From Paraburkholderia bannensis (GTDB taxonomy: Bacteria > Pseudomonadota > Gammaproteobacteria > Burkholderiales > Burkholderiaceae): a stretch of DNA of 64,000 nt. The translations under genes were made by a program, and so were the position numbers. The notes beneath the pieces are model-generated. The model made no database searches. It was not told where the DNA came from and saw nothing but the letters and a program-made list of their open reading frames with translations. The stretch lies in assembly GCF_014200455.1 (NCBI RefSeq), contig NZ_JACHBW010000019.1, positions 89,625 to 153,624 on the forward strand, read 5' to 3'. This document shows positions 24,131-34,310 of the stretch, in pieces. Every line of letters starts with the position of its first letter. Within the stretch, counting starts at the first letter, position 1.

Positions 24131-26542
24131 TTAAAACACGTAACGCGCACGCAGATAATAAAAGCCGCCGTCGATGCCTATGGGCGATGTCGTCGTGTCG
24201 TACACCGCGCCCGCGTACTGCGCCGCGACCGGCATTTTGGTGGGATAGGCATTGAACAGATTGCGCGCGCCCACCGCCACGTTGAAATGCTTCGTGACGC
24301 TGTAGCGCGCCTCGATATCGGTGGTGTATTCGGCCTTGCTGGTGAACGGAATAAAGACCGTCACCGATCCCGCATTCGGTCCCGTGCGATACGACTCCTG
24401 CGCGGACGTGCTGCCATAGCGCGTTTCATGCAGCGAAAGCCCCCATTTGCCGTAATTCCACACGCCGCCCAGAATGATCTTGTTCTTGGGCGTGCCGGTC
24501 GTCAGATACGCGATCTGTTGCGCGTTCAGCAGCGGCTTGCCATTCGCTCCTGCCGCCAGTCGCGTGAGCGAGGTGGTGTTGAAGTTGATGCCCAGATCCC
24601 AGTCGATGCTGCCGTAGCGGCCCAGATACGTGCGATACGTGGCGGCCAGATCGAGGCCGCGCGTGCGCGTGTTCGCGCCGTTGGTGAAATAGCTCGCGGA
24701 TATCGCCGAAGCGGGAATCCCCAATGGCGTCGAGAATCCCGCCAGCCCGATCGCGCTGATAGCCGCTGCGCCGGTTTGCGATCCGCCTTCGACAATACGG
24801 TCGCGAATATCGATCTGATACGCGTCGATCGTTACGTTGAGATCGCGCGCGGGCGTCAGCACGAGGCCGATGTTATAGCTGGTCGATTTTTCCGGCTTGA
24901 GCGCCTGTGCGCCCAGCGCCCGCGCCGCAGCCGAATTGGCGGCCAGCAAGGCGAACGCCGAGGTGGGCGTCGGGCTGATCGTCGTATAGTATTCCTGAGC
25001 AAGTGAAGGGGCGCGAAAGCCGGTGCTGACGCTGCCTCGCAAGGCGATCCACGGCGTGAAATCGTAGCGCGTGGCGATCTTGCCGTTGGTCGTGTCGCCC
25101 ACGTCGCTGTAGTGCTCGAAGCGGCCCGCCAGATCGATGCGCCATTTGCGCGTGATATTCGTCGACAGATCGATATAGGTGGCCAGCACGTTGCGCGTGT
25201 TGTTGCTCTCGCTCGCGGGCGGCAGGCCCACCAGCGCGGGCGTGCCGCCATACAGGTACGAATCCGGCTCGCCCGCGCCCACCGTATAGCCTTCGATGCG
25301 ATGCTCCACACCCACCGAAACATTCAACGGCGCCGGCAGAAAGCCCAGATTGAACGGCCGTGTGAGATCGAGGTTATTGGTCCATTGCGTGTCCGCCTGG
25401 CGGCCGATATAGAATTTGGTGGGTGTCTGGCCCGTGGCCTTGTAAAGCCCGACATTCGCCGACGACGCCTGACTGAAATTGGCGTTGTCGCCGCCATAGG
25501 TCGAGCTCAGATCCCATTTCCAGCCCAGCAGATTGTCGCCTTTCGCGCCGAGCGTCACGGAGAAGTCGTTTTCGCTCAGCAGATCCTGCGGCACGAAGCC
25601 GTTCGGATACACCGCGGGCAGCACGCTCGCGCCGCGCACGGTCTGATAGCTGGCCGCGTCGCGATGCGCGTAGGTGCCGAAGCCGTAGAGCTGCACGCTA
25701 TCGTTAAGAAAATAGCCCGCATTGAATCCCACGACCTGCCGCGTGCTGGACGGATCGCCGATATATTTGTTGCTGGCCTCGCCCGCCAGCGCGCCCGTAT
25801 GCGCATACTGCTCGGTGCGATTGCTGTGATTCTCGCGCGAGACTTCGGCGCTCAGATTCAGGAAGCCGCCGGGCCCCAGCGCGAAACCATAATTCGCCGA
25901 CGTGCTCTGGCGCAGGCCGTCGCCCTGATACGTCTGCCCGGTGAGGCTTTCGACGTAGCCGCCTTGAGTATCGGATTTCAGAATGATATTGATGACCCCG
26001 GCGATGGCGTCGGAACCGTATTGCGCCGCTGCGCCGTCACGCAGGATTTCCACGTGATCGACGGCGCTCACCGGAATCAGGTCGATATCCACGCCAGTCG
26101 CGCCTTGCTGCGGCCCGGGGTTGAGCGAGATCGTCGCGGTCGAATGCCGGCGCTTGCCGTTGACGAGCACCAGCACCTGATCCGGCGTGAGGCCGTGCAG
26201 CGTGAGCGTATCGACGAGCGCGGCCTGCGCGCCGCCCATCGCCTGACGCTGGATCGCGGGCGAAAGCGACACCAGCGCATCGCGCAGATCGGTCTGGCCC
26301 GTGCTCTGCAATTGCGCGGCCGTAATCACGTCCACCGGCGTGAGACTGCGCGTGGCCTTCGTGGCCGTGCGCGTACCCGTCACCACCACGCGGTCCTGCA
26401 CCTGCACAGCCTGCTTCGACGAGCTTGCGTCCGTCTGTGCAGCGTCACTCGCGTTGCTGACGTTTGTGCTTTGCGCCTGTGCCGCCCCTGTCCATGCCAC
26501 TGCGGCGATGGCTATCGACATCGCCCGATACGGTGTTCTCAT
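24131..26542 (-). CDS. TonB-dependent outer-membrane receptor
   Basis: Outer-membrane barrel of 803 residues with a signal peptide (SIAIAAVAWTGAAQAQ) and a plug domain (VVVTGTRTATKATRSLTPVDVI; GVDIDLIPVSAVDHVEILRDGAAAQYGSDAIAGVINI). It ends in the aromatic residue expected for barrel insertion (RARYVF). It takes up a ligand across the outer membrane with TonB/ExbBD energy. The ligand cannot be told: no siderophore genes or iron box were seen nearby. The start used is ATG 26542, just before the signal peptide. The neighbour upstream is a large regulator on the same strand. Confidence 0.9.
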   Translation of the reverse strand: MRTPYRAMSIAIAAVAWTGAAQAQSTNVSNASDAAQTDASSSKQAVQVQDRVVVTGTRTATKATRSLTPVDVITAAQLQSTGQTDLRDALVSLSPAIQRQAMGGAQAALVDTLTLHGLTPDQVLVLVNGKRRHSTATISLNPGPQQGATGVDIDLIPVSAVDHVEILRDGAAAQYGSDAIAGVINIILKSDTQGGYVESLTGQTYQGDGLRQSTSANYGFALGPGGFLNLSAEVSRENHSNRTEQYAHTGALAGEASNKYIGDPSSTRQVVGFNAGYFLNDSVQLYGFGTYAHRDAASYQTVRGASVLPAVYPNGFVPQDLLSENDFSVTLGAKGDNLLGWKWDLSSTYGGDNANFSQASSANVGLYKATGQTPTKFYIGRQADTQWTNNLDLTRPFNLGFLPAPLNVSVGVEHRIEGYTVGAGEPDSYLYGGTPALVGLPPASESNNTRNVLATYIDLSTNITRKWRIDLAGRFEHYSDVGDTTNGKIATRYDFTPWIALRGSVSTGFRAPSLAQEYYTTISPTPTSAFALLAANSAAARALGAQALKPEKSTSYNIGLVLTPARDLNVTIDAYQIDIRDRIVEGGSQTGAAAISAIGLAGFSTPLGIPASAISASYFTNGANTRTRGLDLAATYRTYLGRYGSIDWDLGINFNTTSLTRLAAGANGKPLLNAQQIAYLTTGTPKNKIILGGVWNYGKWGLSLHETRYGSTSAQESYRTGPNAGSVTVFIPFTSKAEYTTDIEARYSVTKHFNVAVGARNLFNAYPTKMPVAAQYAGAVYDTTTSPIGIDGGFYYLRARYVF

Positions 26543-26828
26543 TGATGCCCCGACCCGAAGATTAGTAAGAGATGCTTCGCTATCTGGAATATGCAATAGC
26601 GCGCCATCTTGTCTGGGCCAGGGCCGACGCTTCAACTAATTAATTCTGCGAAATTCATGATTAAAGAGCGGGAAAGCGTCGATGCGGTTTGCGTAAAGAC
26701 TTGTTGATTCGATCAAGCGGGTGCAGCGGCATGGAAACCGTCCGCGATACTGGCGACAGGCGACGTCATGCTTGCGGATTCGCTGCCGCTTTCGATGCCT
26801 GGTGCAATTGATTTCGTCTAATGAAAGG

Positions 26829-26859
26829 CTTTAAAGCCCGCTTAATGCGGGCTTTAAAG
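26829..26859. terminator. Strong palindromic terminator after the ATPase regulator
   Basis: CTTTAAAGCCCGC-TTAAT-GCGGGCTTTAAAG is a perfect 13-bp stem 35 bp past the stop of the minus-strand regulator gene. Its AT-rich ends could serve as U-tracts on either strand. Confidence 0.72.
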
Positions 26860-26894
26860 GGTGCTCGCCGAGGGCGTTGCAGGCTGCGTGAAGA

Positions 26895-29810
26895 CTAGTC
26901 GATGGTTTGATCGAGCGACGGTAGCAGGCTCGCAAGACGCTGCGCCTCAGGCAGGCCCTGCTGATCGACGAATGGCGCGAACGGCGTCAGCAATGCAACC
27001 GCTTCGCGTACCAAGCCGTCCTGCGCCAGCGACTGCGCAAGGTCGAGCGCCGCACGCAGCGCCAGCAAACCTGCGCCCTGCTCGTGCGCAAGCTCCATCG
27101 CTTCTTTCAAGGTGCGCCGTCCTGCATCGATATGACGCGATGCACCTGCCCCAGCCCCAGCCCATTTCCCATGCCGTTGCGCACGCAACAATTCGGTCAC
27201 GCCGCGCACGCGCAACAATTCCGCTGCGAAACAGCTATCGCCGTGCGCTGCGCCATGCCGCAGCGCGGCTTCGAGCATGTTGAGCGCGTCGTCGACACGG
27301 CCCGCGTTCGCCAGCGCCTGCGCACAGACGGTCTCCAGCGGCACAACCAGACGCCGGAAATCGCGCGAAGCCAGCTGCGCGAGCCCTGCTTCAAGACGTG
27401 CGAGACCTCGTTCCGCGCTGCCGGTTTGCAGATCGAGTTGCCCTGCAAGACATTCGCCGTACGCCTGCCAGCCTTCGAAGCGATGCAGCGCCGCCTGTGA
27501 GCGCAGCAGCGTCAGATGGCGTTGCGCCTCAGCAAGATTGCCGCACGCGAGATGCAGCGGCACGACCACCACGGCCAGCAGGTGGCAAAGCGTCGGCTCC
27601 AGCATGTCGGCGCGCACATGGTTGAGGGCGCGCTGGCTCAGTTGCAGCGCGCGTGCGGCGTCGCCTTCGAGCCAGGCAATACGCGCAAGCGTGCCGGTGC
27701 CGAAGATGCGCGGATCGACGGACAGGTCGTTCTCCTCACGCTGGGGCGGCCCGTTCGTGCACAGGCGGTCGAGCTCGGCCAGCGCGCCTTCGAGCCGCTC
27801 GCGCGCCTGCCCCAGTTCGCCGAGGCAATGCAACGACGCCGCCAGCATCGCGCTCGCACAGAGCTTCTGCCACGCCGTGCCGCGGCGCGCGGCGCAGACT
27901 TCCAGGCGGGTGGCAAAGCGCAGGGAGGCGTATATCTCCCCCGCGTTCATCGACGCGTTCCAGAGGCCCCAGAGCGCGCGCGCGGCAAACGCATCGTCGC
28001 CGCGAGTCTCGGCGCGTGCGAGCACTTCGCGCCAGTGCCGCGCGGCGTCGGCGGGCGCGCCGCCGGTCAGCAGCAGGGTCGCCGCAAAGGCCGCGCGCAC
28101 GCGCATGGCGCACACCGGATCGACCTTTGCTGCGGCATCGGCCGGCAAGCCGTCGAGCGCGGCGAGCGCGCGCGCAGCGCGTTCGTGGCACTCGTGCACG
28201 AGTCCGGCGTCGAGCAGCGTGCCCACGAGCGATCCGGCCAGCGCCACGCCCAGCACCGCATCGCCTTCGGGCGAGAACGCCCAGTCCCATGCGCGCCGCG
28301 CATCGTCGAGCGAAGGCCGGGCGCGCGCGTGCAAATGATCGTGCGTGCGCGACGGCGCGAGCACGGCGCAATCTTCGATATGCGATTGCAGATAGCGAAG
28401 ATGACGCTCGCCCACGCGACGCAACGCGCCTTCTTCGCGCAGCTTGCTCATCGCATAGGCGCGCGTGGATTCGGTAAGCCGGTACGACGCGATCGCGCCG
28501 CGAAACTCCACCGCCAGCAAAGACTTGGCGACCAGTTCGCCGAGCGAAGCGATCACCGCGGCAACCGGATCGTCCGGTTCGGCGGCCACCGCGCAGACCG
28601 CTTCGAAGGTGAACGCGCCCGCGAAGAACGCGAGATTGCGCAACAGCGCGCGCGCGTTGGCGTCCAGCAGCGCATAGCTCCAGTCGAAGGTGGCGCGCAA
28701 GGTTTGCTGGCGTGGGGAGGCGTCGCGCGGGCCGCCGCTGAGCAGGTCGAGCCGCTCGTCCATGCTGTGATGCAGGCGCGCCGCCACGCCCTCGATGCCG
28801 AGCGTAGCCACGCGCGCCGCCGCCAGTTCGATGGCGAGTGGCAGCCCATCGAGGCGACGGCAGATATCGGCCACGAGGCGCACGCTCGCCGCGTCGTTGC
28901 CACAGGCGGGCGCATGGCTGCGCGCGCGTTGCAGGAACAGCGCGACCGCGCCGTGAGCGAGCATCGTTGCCACGCTTGCGCCTTCGGGCGGCACGGCGAG
29001 TGGCTCCACGCGAAACAGCGTTTCGGCGCGGATTGCCAGCGGCTCGCGGCTCGTCACCAGCACGCGCAGCGCCGCGCAGCTCGCGAGCGTTTCCACCAGC
29101 GCGGCTGCAATGTCGATCACGTGTTCGGCGTTATCGAGCACCAGCAGCGCGCCGTGAGCGGGCAAGACTTCGCGGATCGCCAGCAGCAGACGCGCCTCGC
29201 TGCCCATCGCCTGCGGACCAATCTGCCACGCGAGCGCCAGCGCCGCCAGCACCGCTTCGCGCGTTTGCGCAGAAGCCAGTTCGACGAAGCGCACGCTGCG
29301 CGCGCTCGACTCGCCTGCCGCATGCGCCACACGCACCGCGAGCGCCGTTTTGCCGACTCCGCCCGAACCCACCAGGGTCAGCACCGGTACGTCCTCAAGC
29401 TGCGCGAGGATGCGCGCGACTTCGTCGTCGCGGCCGATCAGCGGCGTGGTGTAGATGGGCAGATGCGCGCTCAGGCGCGGCTCGCCCTGCGCATTCTGCT
29501 CGCTGAAGGCCGCCGGATCGCCCACGCGTTTGACGAGCAGATAGCCGCGCCCCGTGACAGTCTTGATGAGTTCGCGATCCTCGCCCAGCGCCTTGCGCAG
29601 CGCGGCGATATGCACCTGCAGGCGGTTCTCTTCGACGACCTGCCGAGGCCAGACCGCATCGATGATGTCCTCCTTGGCGACGATTGCGCCGTTGGCGCGA
29701 TACAGCACCTCAAGGATGTCGAAGGCGCGCGAACTGATGCGCAGCACGCGCGAGTCGCGGCGCATCTCGCGTTGCTCGAAATTGATCCGCAAGGCGCCGA
29801 TCTTGATCAC
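26895..29810 (-). CDS. Winged-helix transcriptional regulator with ATPase and TPR-like domains
   Basis: Large protein of 971 residues. Residues 1 to about 98 are an OmpR/PhoB-type winged helix (RISSRAFDILEVLYRANGAIVAKEDI; VHIAALRKALGEDRELIKTVTGRGY). From about residue 125 comes a STAND-type ATPase with P-loop VGSGGVGKTALA and Walker B ALLVLDNAEHV. The remaining half is helical and repeat-like, as in TPR signal-sensing regions. Such proteins are ligand- and ATP-gated transcription activators. It starts at GTG 29810 with AGGAGAGG upstream. The target and signal are unknown; the downstream receptor gene is a candidate. Confidence 0.84.
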   Translation of the reverse strand: MIKIGALRINFEQREMRRDSRVLRISSRAFDILEVLYRANGAIVAKEDIIDAVWPRQVVEENRLQVHIAALRKALGEDRELIKTVTGRGYLLVKRVGDPAAFSEQNAQGEPRLSAHLPIYTTPLIGRDDEVARILAQLEDVPVLTLVGSGGVGKTALAVRVAHAAGESSARSVRFVELASAQTREAVLAALALAWQIGPQAMGSEARLLLAIREVLPAHGALLVLDNAEHVIDIAAALVETLASCAALRVLVTSREPLAIRAETLFRVEPLAVPPEGASVATMLAHGAVALFLQRARSHAPACGNDAASVRLVADICRRLDGLPLAIELAAARVATLGIEGVAARLHHSMDERLDLLSGGPRDASPRQQTLRATFDWSYALLDANARALLRNLAFFAGAFTFEAVCAVAAEPDDPVAAVIASLGELVAKSLLAVEFRGAIASYRLTESTRAYAMSKLREEGALRRVGERHLRYLQSHIEDCAVLAPSRTHDHLHARARPSLDDARRAWDWAFSPEGDAVLGVALAGSLVGTLLDAGLVHECHERAARALAALDGLPADAAAKVDPVCAMRVRAAFAATLLLTGGAPADAARHWREVLARAETRGDDAFAARALWGLWNASMNAGEIYASLRFATRLEVCAARRGTAWQKLCASAMLAASLHCLGELGQARERLEGALAELDRLCTNGPPQREENDLSVDPRIFGTGTLARIAWLEGDAARALQLSQRALNHVRADMLEPTLCHLLAVVVVPLHLACGNLAEAQRHLTLLRSQAALHRFEGWQAYGECLAGQLDLQTGSAERGLARLEAGLAQLASRDFRRLVVPLETVCAQALANAGRVDDALNMLEAALRHGAAHGDSCFAAELLRVRGVTELLRAQRHGKWAGAGAGASRHIDAGRRTLKEAMELAHEQGAGLLALRAALDLAQSLAQDGLVREAVALLTPFAPFVDQQGLPEAQRLASLLPSLDQTID

Positions 29811-30038
29811 TGCCCTCTCCTGGAACCGCCGGGGATGCAGCGCGGGCCTTCAGCCGCGCGCCGGAAAACGCGAGGCAAGCCTCGCCGCGAAGGATGGCGC
29901 GAGCGGATTGTAAGCGATCAATTTGCGTTCGTAACGAATTGAAATACTTCGCGGATCAAATTAGAGGGCGGTATCAGTCAAGATCGGCATGGATCTGCAA
30001 ATTCAGGCCGGCGCGGCGATGCAGCCGATGGATGCCGG

Positions 30039-31364
30039 CTACACCTCGGCCCTGCCCGCGGCCTGCTCGCGCCTGATCGACCAGATCACGCCCAGATCGC
30101 GCAGCGGACGCGGCGGGATATAGCTGGCCGTGCCCTGAACCAGAAAATCGTCGATCAATTCGCTGCGCTCGCCGAGCGCCAGTTCCGCGATCAGCCGACC
30201 CGCCGCGGTGTGACGCACGATGCCCGAGCCGTTGCAACAGGCCGCCGCGTAGACGCGTTCGCTCACCTGGCCGAACGCGGGTGCGTGGTTGTGCGAGATG
30301 CCGAGCCAGCCCATCCAGAAGTGCTCGATCTCCAGCTCGCCCAGATGAGCGAAGCGCGCCGCCAGCAATTGCGCATGCTGGGCGCGCGCGGCGCGGCGGC
30401 GCGCCTCGTCGGTGCATAGCGTCGGCGAATATTCGAAGCCCTGCCGAATCAGCAGGCGTTTGTCGGGAGTGAGGCGCAGCGTCGATCCGGCCACGCCGTG
30501 CGCGGGCGTGATGCCCCAGCTTGCCTGCGTGCCAAGTTTCGCCTGCTGCGCGGGCGTGAGCGGCTTCGTGAGGCTCGCGAACAGCAGCATCGGAATCTGC
30601 CGGTTCTTGAACACGCCGAACGACTGCGCGAACGGATTGACCGCAAGGATCAGCTTGCCGAAACGGATGCGGCCGCGTGCCGTGCGCACATAAGGCGCGC
30701 GGCCAGCGGTCTCGATCTCGACCACGGCCGAGTGCTCGTAACGCGACACGCGGGGCGGCAGGCTGTCGGCGAGACCGCGCACCAGCGCGGCGGGATTCAT
30801 CAGGCAGGTGCCGGGCGTGTAGATCGCCGAGTGGTAATAGCGCGTGCCCAGGCGCTGCGCGAGCGCGTCGCGTGTGAGCGTCTCATACGGTTCGCCCCAG
30901 GCCTCCAGATTGGCCGCGTAGCTGCCCAGCGCGCTTGCCGCTACGCCCCCGGTCACCGCCGCGTGATAACGGCCGCGGCGCTCCCAGCCGCAGTCGATGC
31001 CGTGCGCCTTGATCTGCTGTTCCAGATCCGCCATCACGAAACGGTTCACGCGGGTCGCGCGGCGGCCTTGTTCCACCGATGTCGCCGAATCTCCTGGCAC
31101 ATGGGGCAGGTCGATGGCGAAGCCGGAGTTGCGCCCGGAGGCGTTTTCGCCCACCGCACCGCTATCGACGAGGGCGATGGAATCGGCCTGACGTAGTTCG
31201 GCCAGCCGCCGCGCAGCCGCGATACCCGCGTAGCCGGAACCGACGATCACCCAGTCGAACGTGTGTTCGCCCTCCAGCGGCGAGGCGGGCGTGCGCGTGG
31301 GCAACAGGGCGCTCCAGCCGTTGGTGCGGTCGTCGGCGGGCAGGCGCTTGATGAGGCGAGGCAT
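30039..31364 (-). CDS. FAD-dependent amine/amino-acid oxidoreductase (DAO family)
   Basis: Flavoenzyme of 441 residues with the Rossmann motif VIVGSGYAGIAAARRLAE, the GENASGRNSGF segment typical of gamma-glutamylputrescine oxidase-like and glycine-oxidase-like enzymes, and a C-terminal FAD-contact region (NGSGIVRHTAAGRLIAELAL). It probably oxidises an amine or amino acid; the exact substrate is not readable. It diverges from a TetR regulator, with a peptide importer beyond. The start is ATG 31364; the open frame continues upstream without support. Confidence 0.8.
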   Translation of the reverse strand: MPRLIKRLPADDRTNGWSALLPTRTPASPLEGEHTFDWVIVGSGYAGIAAARRLAELRQADSIALVDSGAVGENASGRNSGFAIDLPHVPGDSATSVEQGRRATRVNRFVMADLEQQIKAHGIDCGWERRGRYHAAVTGGVAASALGSYAANLEAWGEPYETLTRDALAQRLGTRYYHSAIYTPGTCLMNPAALVRGLADSLPPRVSRYEHSAVVEIETAGRAPYVRTARGRIRFGKLILAVNPFAQSFGVFKNRQIPMLLFASLTKPLTPAQQAKLGTQASWGITPAHGVAGSTLRLTPDKRLLIRQGFEYSPTLCTDEARRRAARAQHAQLLAARFAHLGELEIEHFWMGWLGISHNHAPAFGQVSERVYAAACCNGSGIVRHTAAGRLIAELALGERSELIDDFLVQGTASYIPPRPLRDLGVIWSIRREQAAGRAEV

Positions 31365-31482
31365 GGCGAATCCAGAAAGTGCGGTTAAGGCGCCTTGGGG
31401 CAGGGTGTGGCGGGCAGTGACGGGGTCGGACCGGTATGTCATGCGGATCGGTCTGATCGTTACGTCATCGGCACTATACAAC

Positions 31483-31502
31483 AACAATAATTTATTATTG
31501 TT
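31483..31502. promoter_or_regulatory. Candidate TetR operator
   Basis: AACAATAA-TTTA-TTATTGTT, an inverted repeat with perfect 8-bp arms in an unusually AT-rich patch, lies between the divergent oxidoreductase and TetR genes. A half-site, ATTATTGTTT, recurs near 31568 just before the TetR start. Autoregulation is inferred. Confidence 0.6.
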
Positions 31503-31581
31503 AGAACTTTACCTGGCGGTCTTCGTGGACCGCGCGCTAGGGGGCTTGTCAGAAAGCCGCCGTATTCATTATTGTTTCTGG

Positions 31582-32313
31582 ATGACAGATCACGCGAAAA
31601 CCCGGACAACGTCCCCGCACCGCGCCCGCAAGCGCGTTCCCCAGATCGAGCGCATCGAAGCCACCCAGCGCAAGATCATCGAATCGGCACAACGCCTGCT
31701 GCGCGAGGAAGGCTTCAAGAGCGCGACGCTGCAGGCCATCGCGCGGGGCGCCAAGGTCTCGCTGGGCGCGCTCCAGCATCATTTCGAGAGCCGTGACGCG
31801 CTGATGGAGCGGCTCGTCGACGAGGCGCTGGCGCCGTTGGGCGGACGGGACGGCGCGGGCAACGTGTGGCCCGACCCGGCGTGGCCCCTGCGCGAGCGTG
31901 CGCAATTTTTTGTCGAGCGGTCGTGGACGCACATCTATGGCGCGACCAGCTATGTGACGGCGTGGAGCCTGTTCTTCGGCTGCAAGGCCACGCCGTCGAT
32001 CTTCAACCGCATCGACACCAAGCGCACCGTCGAGGACGAGCGCTTCTTCGGCATGTTCGTCGATGCATTTCCCGAGTTGCGCGCGCACCATCCTTATCCA
32101 AAGGGCTTTGCGGCTTCGGTATTTGCGACTTTGCGCGGCGCGGGCGTGTTCGAACTGTTCGACATTTCGATCGCCGACCGGCACGACGAATTGCAGGCGC
32201 TGGTGGAGACCATCGTGCGCGCGTGTCTGCCGGTTGCGCACGAAAGCGCCCTGACGCCGGCGAAAAAATCCTCACCATCACGCACGCGTCGCAAGAGCAG
32301 CGCTGCCGCCTGA
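31582..32313 (+). CDS. TetR-family transcriptional regulator
   Basis: DNA-binding protein of 243 residues. The N-terminal helix-turn-helix is seen in RKIIESAQRLLREEGFKSATLQAIARGAKVSLGALQHHFES. The ligand-binding half is not recognised, and the C-terminus is a basic Ser/Arg/Lys tail. ATG 31582 was chosen because upstream sequence is the operator region. It likely controls the divergent oxidoreductase and perhaps the peptide transporter. Confidence 0.85.
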   Translation: MTDHAKTRTTSPHRARKRVPQIERIEATQRKIIESAQRLLREEGFKSATLQAIARGAKVSLGALQHHFESRDALMERLVDEALAPLGGRDGAGNVWPDPAWPLRERAQFFVERSWTHIYGATSYVTAWSLFFGCKATPSIFNRIDTKRTVEDERFFGMFVDAFPELRAHHPYPKGFAASVFATLRGAGVFELFDISIADRHDELQALVETIVRACLPVAHESALTPAKKSSPSRTRRKSSAAA

Positions 32314-32671
32314 TCGCTCTCCCTGCACTGAATCTGCATAAATAGCGCGATTTAAGTCTTTGACGAAACGCAATCGTTATTCACGGCGCGAAGCGTTTCG
32401 CTTGAGGCTGTAATAACGCTTTCCGCGCGTCGTTCCGCGCCCCGCTTCCAGGCTCAAAAATAAAGATTTCTATATCAACGGCTTACGGCGGGACGTGAAT
32501 CCAGGACGCACGTCCGCCTTGTTTCGCCATCAGAAAAGTCTGATTCTCGCGGCTCCTCTCCCCTGATTGACAAGCCTGGAAGCGATTCCAATAATCGCCC
32601 CCGTTCGCCTGGCGATATTCAATCGCCGTACTCAACGGCGTCCGCGAAAAAATATTTAATCAGGAGACCAG
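32314..32671. other. Intergenic region before the peptide transporter
   Basis: 358 bp without a credible gene. It must hold the transporter promoter. A ribosome site (AGGAG) precedes the binding-protein ATG. A short GCGAA/TTCGC hairpin near 32388 could end the TetR transcript, but it is weak. Confidence 0.4.
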
Positions 32672-34309
32672 ATGAACAAATCAACAAAGCGGAAAACCAC
32701 ACGCTTGATCGAGGCCGCTGCAATGGTCGCGCTCGTTTCGCTGTCCGCCAGATCCTCCCAGGCCGTCACCATTGAGCCCGGCACGGCGCTCGCGCCAAAG
32801 CAGGAAATCACACGGCAATTGCTGGCCGAAATCGAATCGCTGGATCCTGCCCGGATCGAATCGACCAATGCAAATCTGGTTGGTCTCGATGTTTTCGAAG
32901 GCCTCACGCGCATCGACGCCGCTGGCAATGTCGTACCGGGCGTTGCCGCCTCCTGGACTCGCATCGCGCCCGATACCTGGGTCTTCAAGCTGCGCCACGA
33001 CGCGCAATGGAGCGACGGTCATCCGGTCACGGCCGCCGATTTCGTCTACGCGTGGCAGCGCGTGGCCGATCCCAAAACCGCTTCGCCCTACACGGTCACC
33101 GTCGAGTTCGTGAAGAACGCCAAGGCCGTGATCGCCGGCAAGCAGCCGTTGACAAACCTGGGCGTACGCGCAATCGATCCGTACACGCTCGAAGTGAGGA
33201 CCGAAGCGCCCACGCCCTTTTTTACCGAACTCACGGCGAATTCCTCGCTCGCGCCGGTGGATCGCGCCACGGTTGCGAAGTACGGCGCGAACTGGACGCG
33301 TCCGGGCAATCTCGTCAGCAATGGGCCCTACACGCTGGCCGACTGGCGGCCGAATGACCGCATCGTGCTGGTGCGCAATCCGCATTACTGGAACAACGCT
33401 CATGTGCCGATCACCAAGGTCACGTGGATGCCGGTGGAAAGCGACGAAACGGCCATGCGCATGTTCCAGTCCGGCCAGATCGACATGACGTATCAACTGC
33501 CGACGGGCCAATATTCCCAGCTGGTGAAGACGTTTGGAGCAGAACTCAAACCCAGCCTGCAGATTGGTACGTACTACTATTCGCTCAACAATAACGATCC
33601 CGCTCTGCGCGATCCACGCGTGCGTCAGGCTTTGTCGATGGTGCTTGACCGCGATCTGCTGACGTCGAAGATCACGCAGAACGGCGAACGCCCTGTTTAT
33701 GGTTTGATCGTCGATGGCACCAAGGGTGCGCAGCCGTTTATGCCCGATTGGGCTGCATGGCCGATGGCGAAGCGGGTGGAAGCCGCGCGCACGCTACTCA
33801 AAGCGGCGGGTGTTTCAGACGCGAAGCCGCTCAGCTTCACGATGATCTACAACACCAACGAACAGCACAAAAAAGTTGCACTGTTCGCGTCGAGCGAGTG
33901 GCGCACGAAGCTGGGCGTCAACGCGAAAATCGAGAACCTCGAATTCAAGGTCCTCCTCAAGCAGCGCCACGACGGCGCGTTCCAGTTGGCGCGCGATGGC
34001 TGGTATGCCGATTACAACGATGCGATGTCGTTCTTTGGCCTGATCCAGTGCGGCAGCCCGCAGAACGACCAGCGTTTCTGCAACCCCAAGGTGGACGATC
34101 AGGTCGCCCAGGCCAATCTGCAATCCGATGACGCCAAACGCCGCGAGATGCTCACGCAGGCCTTCGCGCTGGCAATGCGCGATACGCCGCTCCTGCCGCT
34201 CTATCAGTATTCGGCGGCGCGCCTCGTTAAATCGTATGTAGGCGGCTACAAGCTGACCAACAATATCGATCAGCGCGCTTCGCAGGATATGTACATCCTC
34301 AAGCACTGA
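32672..34309 (+). CDS. Oligopeptide-type ABC transporter binding protein (OppA family)
   Basis: Periplasmic solute-binding protein of 545 residues with an N-terminal signal (MVALVSLSARSSQA). SBP_bac_5 features include DPARIESTNANLVGLDVFEGL, WVFKLRHDAQWSDGHPVTAADFVYAW and DPRVRQALSMVLDRDLL. It captures peptides or related ligands such as gamma-glutamyl amines, judging from the oxidoreductase nearby; the ligand is inference. It is the first gene of a five-gene importer operon and ends one base before the first permease. Confidence 0.9.
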   Translation: MNKSTKRKTTRLIEAAAMVALVSLSARSSQAVTIEPGTALAPKQEITRQLLAEIESLDPARIESTNANLVGLDVFEGLTRIDAAGNVVPGVAASWTRIAPDTWVFKLRHDAQWSDGHPVTAADFVYAWQRVADPKTASPYTVTVEFVKNAKAVIAGKQPLTNLGVRAIDPYTLEVRTEAPTPFFTELTANSSLAPVDRATVAKYGANWTRPGNLVSNGPYTLADWRPNDRIVLVRNPHYWNNAHVPITKVTWMPVESDETAMRMFQSGQIDMTYQLPTGQYSQLVKTFGAELKPSLQIGTYYYSLNNNDPALRDPRVRQALSMVLDRDLLTSKITQNGERPVYGLIVDGTKGAQPFMPDWAAWPMAKRVEAARTLLKAAGVSDAKPLSFTMIYNTNEQHKKVALFASSEWRTKLGVNAKIENLEFKVLLKQRHDGAFQLARDGWYADYNDAMSFFGLIQCGSPQNDQRFCNPKVDDQVAQANLQSDDAKRREMLTQAFALAMRDTPLLPLYQYSAARLVKSYVGGYKLTNNIDQRASQDMYILKH

Positions 34310-34310
34310 C

